Positions 42,369 through 50,236 of a stretch of 64,000 bases of DNA are shown piece by piece; positions within the stretch are counted from its first letter, which is position 1; every line of letters begins with the position of its first letter. The translations under genes were made by a program, and so were the position numbers. The stretch lies in the NCBI GenBank assembly GCA_019454125.1, contig CP075365.1, positions 614,218 to 678,217 of the forward strand, written 5' to 3'. Under the pieces are notes generated by a model. That model was not told the origin of the DNA. It did no database searches and saw only the letters and a program-made list of their open reading frames with translations. The DNA comes from Fimbriimonadaceae bacterium. Its GTDB lineage: Bacteria > Armatimonadota > Fimbriimonadia > Fimbriimonadales > Fimbriimonadaceae.

Positions 42369-43046
42369 GTTGCCGCCGCCACCGCCGAAGCGGTTCTGCG
42401 GGCGCCAGTTCGGATCCATCTTAAAGGGAGCGCCGCCGAGCTCCTTCAGCTTGGCTTTCTGCTCCGCGGTCAGCACCGCACCCATGGCCTCTTCGTTCTT
42501 CTTGCGAAGGTTCTGGGTCTCAGCCTGGGCTTCCTCGCGGTCGATCTCTTGGTTCTGGACGCGGTCCATCGTCTCGCGCATCGTGTCGAACATGCGCTGC
42601 TGAAGGTCCGCGATCTGCTTCTTCTGGTCGTCGCTCAGCCCCAGTTTCTCCTGGATTTCCGGCCGGACCAGCACGCCGTTGCCCGCGATCTGGATGTCGA
42701 GTTCGTCTAGGCGCTTAGCCTGCTGCGGGGTGAGGATCTCCTTGACGGCCTTGTCGTTCTCCTGGCGCATCTTGGCGAACTCCTGCATCATGGCCTGGCG
42801 GTCGCCGCCCTGGCCCGCGTTGCCGCGCATCCCCTGCATGGCGTCGCGCATTTTGGCCTGGAGGGCATCGAGCTTTGACTTTTGGTCGGACGTCAGCTTA
42901 AGGTCGGCTTGGACGTCGGGTCGCTGCAGCAAGAAGGTGGATCCGCCGCCGCGGCCCATCATCATTCCGCCGCCGCCTCGGCCCTGGGCAGAAGCCAACG
43001 CCGCAAAGACGGCGAGCCCTAACGCGAGTACAAGTTTCGTTTTCAT
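42366..43046 (-). CDS. Exported LTXXQ/Spy-like protein
   Basis: 226 residues from ATG 43,046 (MKTKLVLALGLAVFAALASA then QGRG), a clear signal peptide. After a Gly/Met-rich linker come four evenly spaced helical modules each starting with L-(T/S)-x-x-Q: LTSDQKSKLDAL, LTPQQAKRLDEL, LSDDQKKQIADL, LTAEQKAKLKEL. This is the LTXXQ motif of Spy/CpxP periplasmic chaperones. The C-terminus is Gly-rich (RFGGGGGN). A periplasmic chaperone or metal-stress role is likely but unproven. Single gene, convergent with the membrane protein gene. Confidence 0.82.
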   Translation of the reverse strand: MKTKLVLALGLAVFAALASAQGRGGGGMMMGRGGGSTFLLQRPDVQADLKLTSDQKSKLDALQAKMRDAMQGMRGNAGQGGDRQAMMQEFAKMRQENDKAVKEILTPQQAKRLDELDIQIAGNGVLVRPEIQEKLGLSDDQKKQIADLQQRMFDTMRETMDRVQNQEIDREEAQAETQNLRKKNEEAMGAVLTAEQKAKLKELGGAPFKMDPNWRPQNRFGGGGGN

Positions 43047-43156
43047 GGTCGTGACCAGCTCTCTATACCTCGGTACACACCGAAAATTCTCCTTCGACAA
43101 GGAAACTTTGGCGTGGATCAATACGGAATGGACGTGCGTCCGGGCCGGCGGTTCAG

Positions 43157-43915
43157 TTAGGCTGCCCTTTCGTCCGCGTTCTGCTCACCGATGAGAGTCG
43201 CGGCCAGGTTCGCCAAATCCTGTGTGGCCGGTGAGTTCGGCTTGGAAATCACGAACGGTTTCCGGGCTCGGCCACCCTCGATGACGCCTTCATCGCGGCG
43301 CACGACTCCGGCAAAGGCGAGGTCCTTCTTGACGTAAGCCTTCGTCACACGCTCTAACGCCTCAAAGATCTCGCGGCCCTCTTTCTCGTCCTTTGCCATG
43401 TTCACGACGACCCGCACGACCGCGTTCTTCTTCACACGGAAGAGGGTCTTGACGGTCGCATAGGCGTCCGCCACGCTGGAGGGGTCCGGCGTCGTCACGA
43501 GGAGGACTTCATCGGCCTGCTTCAGAAAGGCCATCACCTTGGCGTCAAGCCCGGCGCCCGTGTCAAAGAGCAGGACGCCGTAGTCCGACGCGAGTTCGCC
43601 AAGCTGTTCGAAGAAGGCGCCCAGCCGCTTCGGGCCGCTGCGCATGAGGGTCGGAACGCCGGAGCCTCCCGCAATAAAGCCGACTCCGTCGGGGCCTTCC
43701 GCGACGATCTCACTGATCCGTTTCTGTTCCGCCACGACGTGCTGCAGCGTCCACTCGGCCTTGCAACCGAGCTGGACTTCGACGTTAGCGAGGGCTAGGT
43801 CTGCATCGAAGATCACGGTCTTCGCGCCCTGTTGCGCCAGGCAGACGCCGAGATTGACGGTCAGGCTCGTCTTGCCGACTCCGCCCTTGCCGCTCGTGAC
43901 CGCAATTGTCTTCAT
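43157..43915 (-). CDS. MinD/FlhG-like ParA-family ATPase
   Basis: 252 residues. Deviant Walker A KGGVGKTSLTVNLG (10-23), VIFDADLALANVEVQLG (switch I region, DADLALANV is typical of FlhG/YlxH), and LLFDTGAGLD (Walker B). No clear C-terminal membrane-targeting helix. FlhG-type proteins set flagellar number and position, and the flagellin gene in this window makes that plausible; a pilus or chromosome role is also possible. ATG 43,915 follows the MshEN gene by 10 bp, so the two form an operon. Confidence 0.85.
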   Translation of the reverse strand: MKTIAVTSGKGGVGKTSLTVNLGVCLAQQGAKTVIFDADLALANVEVQLGCKAEWTLQHVVAEQKRISEIVAEGPDGVGFIAGGSGVPTLMRSGPKRLGAFFEQLGELASDYGVLLFDTGAGLDAKVMAFLKQADEVLLVTTPDPSSVADAYATVKTLFRVKKNAVVRVVVNMAKDEKEGREIFEALERVTKAYVKKDLAFAGVVRRDEGVIEGGRARKPFVISKPNSPATQDLANLAATLIGEQNADERAA

Positions 43916-43925
43916 GGTTGCTTCT

Positions 43926-44540
43926 TCACGCGGCCCGCGTGACGGCCTCCAGCAGTTCGAAACGATCGTCGTCGGCATAGATCTTCACGGGCCGCTTTCG
44001 TCGCGGTGGTTTGCCGCCCGTCGCGGGCGGGGCAAAATTGAGGCGGTGGGGCGGTTCCGCCGGCGTCAAGCCGGACTTCGCCACCTCGTGCGCTCGCTTG
44101 GAGTGGGGGTCAAGCTGGTAATGGCGGACGATGGCGTCGAAAAGCGGGCTCGGGGCCGAGAGCTGGAAGTCCACGGCGCGCCCTGCGAGGCGCATCAGGG
44201 AATCGGTCAGCCAGATGTCGAGCGGGTCTGCAACGACGCAGAACATCTTGTCGTTCGTCAGCCGCACGGGGAGCACGAGGCCGGTGATTGCCGTCATTGC
44301 GGGCACAATCTCGAGCGCTTCCGGTTCAGGGACGATCGTATCGAGGTCGACGACTTCATAGCCGTACTGGTCGGCAAGGCAGAGGGTGACGTCTTCCTCT
44401 GTCACGTAGCCGAGCGCTGTCAGCACTTCGCCGAACCGCATGTTGGAGCTGAGCTTTGCCTTCAGCGCCTCCTGCAGCTGGTCTTGCGACAGCAACCCCT
44501 TGTGAATCAGCATCTCGCCGATGCGCTGGAAATGGACCAT
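43926..44540 (-). CDS. MshEN-domain protein
   Basis: 204 residues from ATG 44,540. The first ~130 residues match the MshEN (GspE N-terminal) domain: RIGEMLIHKGLLSQDQLQEAL, RFGEVLTALGYVTEEDVTLCLADQYG, then VLPVRLTNDKMFCVVADPLDI. In pilus and secretion ATPases this domain binds cyclic-di-GMP. Here it stands alone without an ATPase domain, followed by a basic proline-rich linker (PPRRKRPVK). With its MinD-like partner it may couple c-di-GMP to motility; this is inference. Confidence 0.8.
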   Translation of the reverse strand: MVHFQRIGEMLIHKGLLSQDQLQEALKAKLSSNMRFGEVLTALGYVTEEDVTLCLADQYGYEVVDLDTIVPEPEALEIVPAMTAITGLVLPVRLTNDKMFCVVADPLDIWLTDSLMRLAGRAVDFQLSAPSPLFDAIVRHYQLDPHSKRAHEVAKSGLTPAEPPHRLNFAPPATGGKPPRRKRPVKIYADDDRFELLEAVTRAA

Positions 44541-44650
44541 GGGCGACCCTGAGAAGATTCTCGGCAACTCTAGCAACCTTGTTCAGGTCTCTTCGCGCAA
44601 AAGTCAAGGCGATCCTGCAGTGTCGTGAGGAGCGGGTGTAGCATTGGCGG

Positions 44651-46078
44651 ATGCCCCTCGACCTGGCCCACTTCATCGCGAACGAACCCTTCCCGGCCCA
44701 CGACGGGGCGTTCACGGACTCCATCAACCCCTCGAACCCAGGCGAGACCGTCGCCCGCAGTCCGAAGGGTGGGGCAGAGGCGGTCGATAGGGCGGTCGCG
44801 GCGGCGGGCGAGGCCTTCCGCAAGAGCTGCAAGACTCCAGGCCCCGTCCGGGGCAATTGGCTTTCCGCCTGGGCCGAAGCGATCGCCGCCCGCCAAGAAG
44901 AGCTGGCCCAGGCCGTGGCTCGCGAGGTTGGGAAGCCCATAGGCGAGGCCCGGGGCGAGGCGGGTCGCTGCGTCGCGATCCTCCGCTACTTTGCGGGAGA
45001 GTCCGTCCGCCCTTGCGGGCAAGTGATTCCCGCCATTGCGGAGGACTCCCTGCAGGTTTCGCTCGACGCGCCCCTTGGCGTCGTCGGTCTCATCACGCCT
45101 TGGAACTTCCCATTGGCGATCCCGCTTTGGAAAGCCGCGCCCGCGTTGGCGTTCGGCAACACCGTCGTCCTAAAGCCCTCGGAAGAAGCGCCCTATTGCG
45201 CGTCTCTGTTAGCCGAGACCGCCCTTGCCGCGGGCCTGCCGCAGGGGGCTTTTAACGTCGTTTACGGCCTTGGCGAGACCACGGGCGCAGCGCTGGTGGA
45301 GCACCCCGAGGTGGCCGCCGTTAGCTTCACAGGGTCGGAAAGTGTCGGCCGCAAGGTGGCGGTCGCCTGCGCCGCCCGTGGCGCGAAGTGCCAGACCGAG
45401 ATGGGCGGCAAGAACCCGGCCATCGTCTTCTCGGACGCGGACCTCGGCTTGGCCGCGAACTTGGTGGCGGCCGGGGCGATGCGTTTCGCCGGGCAGAAGT
45501 GCACCGCCACAAGCAGGGTGGTGGTGGAGAAAAGCGTCCTGCCCAGCTTCCTAGAGGCGCTTGCCAAGGCGATCGACGCGTTGCCCATCGGGCCCGTCAC
45601 GGACGCGGCGACGGCCCTCGGCCCCGTGGTCACGGACGAGTCCTTGCAGCGATTGGAAGCGGTGGCCGCAGGGGCGGCGGAGCCGGTCGCCTATCGCGCC
45701 AGCGGCCAGGGCGAAGGCTTCTTCTTCGCCCCCACCGTTTTCCGCGACGTCCAGCCAGAGTCCGTGCTGGCGCAGCAAGAGCTCTTCGGCCCCGTCCTGG
45801 CGGTGATAGAGGCGTGCGACCGCGACCAAGCCATCGAGCTCGCGAACGCCTCGCGCTACGGCCTTTCCGCGAGCCTCTTTACGAACGACTTACGCTCCGC
45901 CATGGACTACGTCCGCCGCATCGAGGCGGGCATGGTTCGCGTCAATGCGGACACCACCGGGGTCGACCCTCACGCGCCCTTCGGCGGCTTCAAGGCGTCC
46001 AGCTCGGGCACCCGGGAGCAGGGCCCGGCGGCGCGGGCCTTCTACACCCAGACCAAGACCGTCCAGATAAACGCTTAG
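44651..46078 (+). CDS. Aldehyde dehydrogenase (2-oxoglutarate-semialdehyde type likely)
   Basis: 475 residues. NAD-binding and catalytic motifs: ITPWNFPLAIPLWKAAPAL, GNTVVLKPSEEAP, SFTGSESVGRKV, catalytic Glu in TEMGGKNPAI (~250), nucleophilic Cys in GQKCTA (~284), and ELFGPVLAV. The C-terminus APFGGFKASSSGTREQG is typical of the KGSALDH/succinate-semialdehyde group. The 4-bp convergent overlap with a DapA-family deaminase/dehydratase gene supports a pair acting on hydroxyproline or sugar acids via 2-oxoglutarate semialdehyde. Confidence 0.9.
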   Translation: MPLDLAHFIANEPFPAHDGAFTDSINPSNPGETVARSPKGGAEAVDRAVAAAGEAFRKSCKTPGPVRGNWLSAWAEAIAARQEELAQAVAREVGKPIGEARGEAGRCVAILRYFAGESVRPCGQVIPAIAEDSLQVSLDAPLGVVGLITPWNFPLAIPLWKAAPALAFGNTVVLKPSEEAPYCASLLAETALAAGLPQGAFNVVYGLGETTGAALVEHPEVAAVSFTGSESVGRKVAVACAARGAKCQTEMGGKNPAIVFSDADLGLAANLVAAGAMRFAGQKCTATSRVVVEKSVLPSFLEALAKAIDALPIGPVTDAATALGPVVTDESLQRLEAVAAGAAEPVAYRASGQGEGFFFAPTVFRDVQPESVLAQQELFGPVLAVIEACDRDQAIELANASRYGLSASLFTNDLRSAMDYVRRIEAGMVRVNADTTGVDPHAPFGGFKASSSGTREQGPAARAFYTQTKTVQINA

Positions 46079-46974
46079 ACCTTCGGGCGGGTGTCCAGCG
46101 CCGCCCGGATCTCTGCGAGTGCGGCCTCGCGCTCCGGGCCTGTGACGGGGAACCGCGGGGGCCGAACGACCTCGGTGCCGCGCCCTGCCTCGTGTTGGGC
46201 CAGCTTGATCAGTTGCACGAACTGGGGCCCCGTGTCCATGCGGAGCAACGGCAGGAACCACCGGTAGAGGTCGAGGGCGAGGCCCCACTCCTTGCGACGG
46301 CACAGCTCGAAGAGCTCCACGGACTCCCGGGGCAGGGCGTTGACCAGCCCCGCCACCCAACCCGAGGCGCCGATCGCCATGCCTTCGTAGATCATGTCGT
46401 CCAGGCCGACGAAGATCGCGAGGCGGTCGCCGAGAAGGGCGCGGATCGCCGTGATGCGGCGAGCGTCGCCCGAAGACTCCTTCACCGCCACCAGGTTGGG
46501 ATGGGCGTCCGCGAGCTCTTTGATCTGGTCGGCGCGAAGGTCGGTGCCATAGGCGGCGGGGTTGTTGTAGAGCATGCACGGGAGGGCGGTGGCCGCCAAG
46601 AGCGCCTCGAAGTGGTCGTCCACCTCTGTGCGCGAGCCCTGGTAGACGTAAGGCGGCAGCACCATCAGCGCCGCCGCCCCCTGGCGCTCGCATTCGATCG
46701 CGAAGTCCACCGCCTCCTGGGTGGAAAGGGCGGAAACCCCCGGGATCACGGGCGCACGCTGCCCCACTGCCTTCACGCACGTCCGCACGACCTCGATGCG
46801 CTCGTCGTGGCGCAGGGTCGCGCCCTCGCCGAGCGAGCCGCAGGGCACGATGCCTTTGCAGCCGTTGTCGATCAGCCACTCGCAATGGGCCGCCAGCGCC
46901 GCATGGTCGACGCTCAGGTCGTCGAGGAACGGCGTCGTCACGGCCGGCATGACCCCCTTCCAAGTCAGTTCCAT
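46075..46974 (-). CDS. DapA-family lyase (probable pyrroline-hydroxy-carboxylate deaminase)
   Basis: 299 residues, TIM-barrel class I aldolase family. Schiff-base lysine in VAVKESSGD (K165), catalytic Tyr in YNNPAAYG (Y136). The phosphate/carboxylate loop reads GSLGEG (46-51) instead of the GTTGE of true DapA, so it is not lysine biosynthesis. The sequence style (WLIDNGCKGIVPCGSLGEGAT, MVLPPYVY) fits 1-pyrroline-4-hydroxy-2-carboxylate deaminases or related dehydratases found beside 2-oxoglutarate-semialdehyde dehydrogenases, as here. Confidence 0.85.
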   Translation of the reverse strand: MELTWKGVMPAVTTPFLDDLSVDHAALAAHCEWLIDNGCKGIVPCGSLGEGATLRHDERIEVVRTCVKAVGQRAPVIPGVSALSTQEAVDFAIECERQGAAALMVLPPYVYQGSRTEVDDHFEALLAATALPCMLYNNPAAYGTDLRADQIKELADAHPNLVAVKESSGDARRITAIRALLGDRLAIFVGLDDMIYEGMAIGASGWVAGLVNALPRESVELFELCRRKEWGLALDLYRWFLPLLRMDTGPQFVQLIKLAQHEAGRGTEVVRPPRFPVTGPEREAALAEIRAALDTRPKV

Positions 46975-47100
46975 CCTCAGATTCTATACCCCATCGCCCC
47001 CGGTTCGAGGCGCCGTGCTTACACGCATGCTCCAGCTATGTTCCCGGCTTCATGCTTCTTGAGGGACAAAGCGTGAGACCAGTTTGTCTCCTTGGGCGTT

Positions 47101-47488
47101 GCGCCCCTCCCCCTGGCCCCCTCCCCAAGACGGAGAGGGGGGGTGCGGCCCTCCCCCTGGCCCCTCGCCAAGACGGGGAGGGGGGATGCGGCCCTCCCCT
47201 GGCCCCTCGCCGAGGCGGGGAGGGGGGATGCGGCCCTCCCCTGGCCCCTCGCCAAGGCGGGGAGGGGGGATGCGGCCCTCCCCCTGGCCCCCTCCCCAAG
47301 ACGGGGAGGGGGGATGTGGGCCTTCCCCCTAGCCCTCCCCAAGACGGGGAGGGGGGATGTGACCTTCCTCCTGGCGTCTCGCCAAGGCGGGGAGGGGGGA
47401 AGCTGCCCTCCCCCTGGCCCCCTCCCCAAGACGGGGAGGGGGGTGCGGCCCTCCCCCTGGCCCCCTCCCCAAGACGGGGAGGGGGGGT
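47101..47488. repeat. GC-rich tandem repeat, 9 units of about 43 bp
   Basis: Nine head-to-tail units, each of the form GCGGCCCTCCCCCTGGCCCC, a short C-rich part, CAAGAC or CAAGGC, and GGGGAGGGGGGAT. Every unit can fold by pairing its CCCTCCCC and GGGGAGGGG arms. Units vary mainly in the middle (CTCCCC versus TCGCC) and at the ends. The array fills the space between the dapA-like start (46,974) and the nucleotidase stop (47,491). It resembles intergenic REP/MITE-like hairpin arrays and could also terminate transcription or form G-quadruplexes. Confidence 0.92.
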
Positions 47489-47490
47489 GG

Positions 47491-49041
47491 TCAGCCCTTA
47501 ACGACGACCCGGCCTTCGCGCCGGGCGATCACGGGAGAGTTGGACTTGAAATACTCGATCAGGGCGTCGATGTCGAGCAGGCCCGTGTCGGAGCGCTCGC
47601 CTTTGGCGTCGCGCAGCCCCTCGTGCCCATCGCCGCCAGCGGCCGTGAAGCTATTGAACGTGATCCGATAGACCTGTCCGTCCTCGACGGGGGAGCCGTC
47701 GATGGTGAGCGTCGCCATGCGTTGGCCGGAAGGCTTCGCCGGGTCGAACACCATCTTCACCCCCCGCGAGGGATAGAGGAACCCGCCGCCGAACTCAGGC
47801 AGTTTTGAGCCGCCGTGCTCCAGCGCGGCCCTCAGTTCGGCGCCGGTCAGGTCCAGCACGACCAGGGTGTTGTTGAACGGCTGGACGGTGATCGCCTGTC
47901 CATAGGTGACCTCGCCCGCTTCGAGCGCGGCCCGCACGCCGCCCGCGTTCATGAAAGCGGCGACGCTGCCCTGCTTTGCCGTTGCGGCGAGCATCGCGTC
48001 GGCGATCACGTTGCCCATCAGCGACTCGCCATTGGCCGAGCCCCTGTCGAGCGCGACATCGGCCGAGCCGACCACTTGCTTCATGAGCGACTCAATGGGT
48101 TTGGTGAGGGCGCTGACCATCGAGGCGAGCACGGGGTCTTCGGCGATGAGGGGGGTGACGAGCTCGGGCCCGGCGTCGGTCCAGCTCTGCACCTTGCCCG
48201 CGTCGTCGAACGTGACCTCGATGCGCCCGACCACTTTGCCCCATTCCCAAGCCTGCACGAGCAGGGTGGTGTCGCCGTCAGCGTTCTTGAAGACTGTGGG
48301 GTAGGGGCCGCGCGGCCGGAGGTAGTCCTGGTCGAAGCGGCCCAGGAGACTGTGGCTGTGACCGCCCACGATCACGTCCACCCCGTGGAGCTGTCGGCCC
48401 ATCTCCTTTTCCTCCTCATAGCCGCAGTGGCTCAGCACGACGACCTTGTTGACCCCTTGCCCGGTCAAAGCGTCGATCTCTTGCTGGACGCTCTCGACCA
48501 GGGGCAGCACCTTCACGTTCGGGCCGGGGCTGCTGACTGACTCAAGGTCGGCGGTGACGCAGCCGACGATCCCCACCCGCTCCCCGCCGACTTCCAACAC
48601 GGTGGAGGGTTTGACCACCCCGGCCAGGGCCGGTTCGGCGGAGACGTCCAGGTTGGCGGCCAGCAGGGGGAACTTGGCGAGGCGGGCGAAGTCGCCGAGC
48701 GGGACGGGCCCGCGGTCGAACTCGTGGTTTCCGACCGCCATGGCCTGGTACCCGACGTAGTTCATGTACGCAAGGTCGGCAAGGCCCTGGTAGACGTTGA
48801 AGAACAGCGTCCCCTGGAACGTGTCGCCCGCGTTGAGCAGGATCGGGTTGGTGGCACCCTCGCGGAGGTCGCGGATCAGGGTGGCGTGGCGGGCGTAGCC
48901 GCCCAGGTCGTACTGGCGCGTCCGGGTCGGTTCCACATGGGCGTGGAGGTCGTTCGTGTGGAGGATCGTGAGCTTGAAGTCGGCGAGCGAAACCGAAGCG
49001 AGCGCGAGAGCCGCCCCCAGGGTCAAGATGCGTCGGGTCAC
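47491..49041 (-). CDS. Exported 5'-nucleotidase / metallophosphatase (UshA family)
   Basis: 516 residues. Signal peptide MTRRILTLGAALALASVSLA. Metallophosphoesterase motifs: ILHTNDLHAH, LLNAGDTFQG, AVGNHEFDRG, LSHCGYEEE, VIVGGHSHS. The C-terminal substrate-binding 5_nucleotid_C domain includes ESLMGNVIADAML, FMNAGGVRA, TVQPFNNTLVV and FNSFTAAGGDGH. Hydrolyses nucleotides outside the cytoplasm. Length is normal; no anchor is seen at the C-terminus. Its stop abuts the tandem repeat array. Confidence 0.93.
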   Translation of the reverse strand: MTRRILTLGAALALASVSLADFKLTILHTNDLHAHVEPTRTRQYDLGGYARHATLIRDLREGATNPILLNAGDTFQGTLFFNVYQGLADLAYMNYVGYQAMAVGNHEFDRGPVPLGDFARLAKFPLLAANLDVSAEPALAGVVKPSTVLEVGGERVGIVGCVTADLESVSSPGPNVKVLPLVESVQQEIDALTGQGVNKVVVLSHCGYEEEKEMGRQLHGVDVIVGGHSHSLLGRFDQDYLRPRGPYPTVFKNADGDTTLLVQAWEWGKVVGRIEVTFDDAGKVQSWTDAGPELVTPLIAEDPVLASMVSALTKPIESLMKQVVGSADVALDRGSANGESLMGNVIADAMLAATAKQGSVAAFMNAGGVRAALEAGEVTYGQAITVQPFNNTLVVLDLTGAELRAALEHGGSKLPEFGGGFLYPSRGVKMVFDPAKPSGQRMATLTIDGSPVEDGQVYRITFNSFTAAGGDGHEGLRDAKGERSDTGLLDIDALIEYFKSNSPVIARREGRVVVKG

Positions 49042-49117
49042 CCGAACAAGTTACCCGCCGACGAACCTGGCCCTTATGCGTGCGGCATGCAGCGCTTGGA
49101 CGGAGTACAACTGCGGT

Positions 49118-50161
49118 ATGGGTCCCCTTTTCTCGCAGCTGGCACTCGTCCTGGCGGTGGTGGCCGGTTCTCCGCCTGAGTACTGGTACCGGATGGTGGA
49201 CTGCGGCGACCTTCCGGGCGGGCGGTGGGGGCCACAGCGGGTCTACGGCATCGACGACCAGAACCGGATCGTCGGGGAGGCGAACCTCGTCGGGGTCGGG
49301 CGGAAGACGTTCCTCTGGAGCCCGGAGGACGGCTACACGATCGTCGAGCCGAACGAGCCGTATCAAGTGTGTTACGCCGGAGACGTTGAAGAAGGCCGCG
49401 TTTGCGGCTATTTCCGAGATTCCGAAGGCTACAACATTGCCTACCGCTGGAGCAAAGGCAAGGGGTTCGAGAAGCTCCCGCCCCTGCCCGGGTACCTGGG
49501 TTCAAGAGGGGCGGGGATCAACCGACTGGGCGATGTGGTCGGATTCTCGTTTTCGGCCACCGAGAACCAGGCCGTCGTCTGGAAGGCGGACGGCACCCTC
49601 GTCGACCTCGGCGGCTACCCCGGCCTTCCCTATTCCCGCGGCACCGCCATCAACGACAATGGCCAGGCCGTCGGCGAACTCGTCGGCGACAACTTCCAGG
49701 ACTGGGCCTTCTTCTACGACCCCGGCAAGGGGATGCAACTGACCAAGCCGCCCGGGGCGTTCCGGCAACCTTATCCTCGATCCCTGAATAGCCAAGGTGA
49801 CTCGACGGGCTTTATCGTCGTTGGCCTAGCGGTGTACGCCTACCTCCGCGAGCCGAGTGACGCTTGGACACCGATCAGGATCAACAGTACCGGGATCAGC
49901 ATCGATGACCGACAGGTCGTGACCGGCCTTTACGACGATTCGCCCACCAGCACGACGGGTTTTTTGTGGTCCAAGCGATCAGGCCTCGTAAGGATTGCCG
50001 ACAAGGTCAAGGGATGGGACGAGCGGGCGATTCTTGACCTGCCACTGATCAATCGTCGTGGAACGATCGTCATCACCTGGCTCCCCGCGGGCTCGGACAC
50101 GGCCCGCTCGGCACTGCTCGTGCCGCTTCCGAAACGCTCGGCCGGCCAGTTCCTCCCGTAA
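49118..50161 (+). CDS. Exported HAF-repeat-like protein
   Basis: 347 residues from ATG 49,118; N-terminus MGPLFSQLALVLAVVAGSPP is a probable signal peptide. The body contains repeats of the HAF type: GINRLGDVVGFSFSATENQAVVW, then AINDNGQAVGELVGDN..WAFFY, then SLNSQGDSTGFIV, a beta-propeller-like pattern (x-I-N-x-x-G-x-x-V-G). Likely extracellular and structural. No catalytic motif seen. Followed by another exported protein 75 bp downstream with the same style, probably a duplicated pair. Confidence 0.72.
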   Translation: MGPLFSQLALVLAVVAGSPPEYWYRMVDCGDLPGGRWGPQRVYGIDDQNRIVGEANLVGVGRKTFLWSPEDGYTIVEPNEPYQVCYAGDVEEGRVCGYFRDSEGYNIAYRWSKGKGFEKLPPLPGYLGSRGAGINRLGDVVGFSFSATENQAVVWKADGTLVDLGGYPGLPYSRGTAINDNGQAVGELVGDNFQDWAFFYDPGKGMQLTKPPGAFRQPYPRSLNSQGDSTGFIVVGLAVYAYLREPSDAWTPIRINSTGISIDDRQVVTGLYDDSPTSTTGFLWSKRSGLVRIADKVKGWDERAILDLPLINRRGTIVITWLPAGSDTARSALLVPLPKRSAGQFLP

Positions 50162-50236
50162 GAATTTATGGAAACGCTTGACTCCCCGGTAAAAGCCCGG
50201 GCAGCGTCCAGGCGCAAGTCGCAATCGGCTTGCAGG

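Noticed and set aside
45388-47076. 562-codon + strand frame across the aldehyde dehydrogenase and DapA-family genes
   Set aside because: Arg/Gly/His-rich shadow of two well-supported genes; caused by high G/C third positions.
47101-47488. Possible CRISPR array
   Set aside because: Units are contiguous tandem repeats without unique spacers and no cas genes are near.
48542-49366. 274-codon minus-strand frame near the nucleotidase
   Set aside because: Overlaps the 5'-nucleotidase in another frame and is Arg/Pro-rich.
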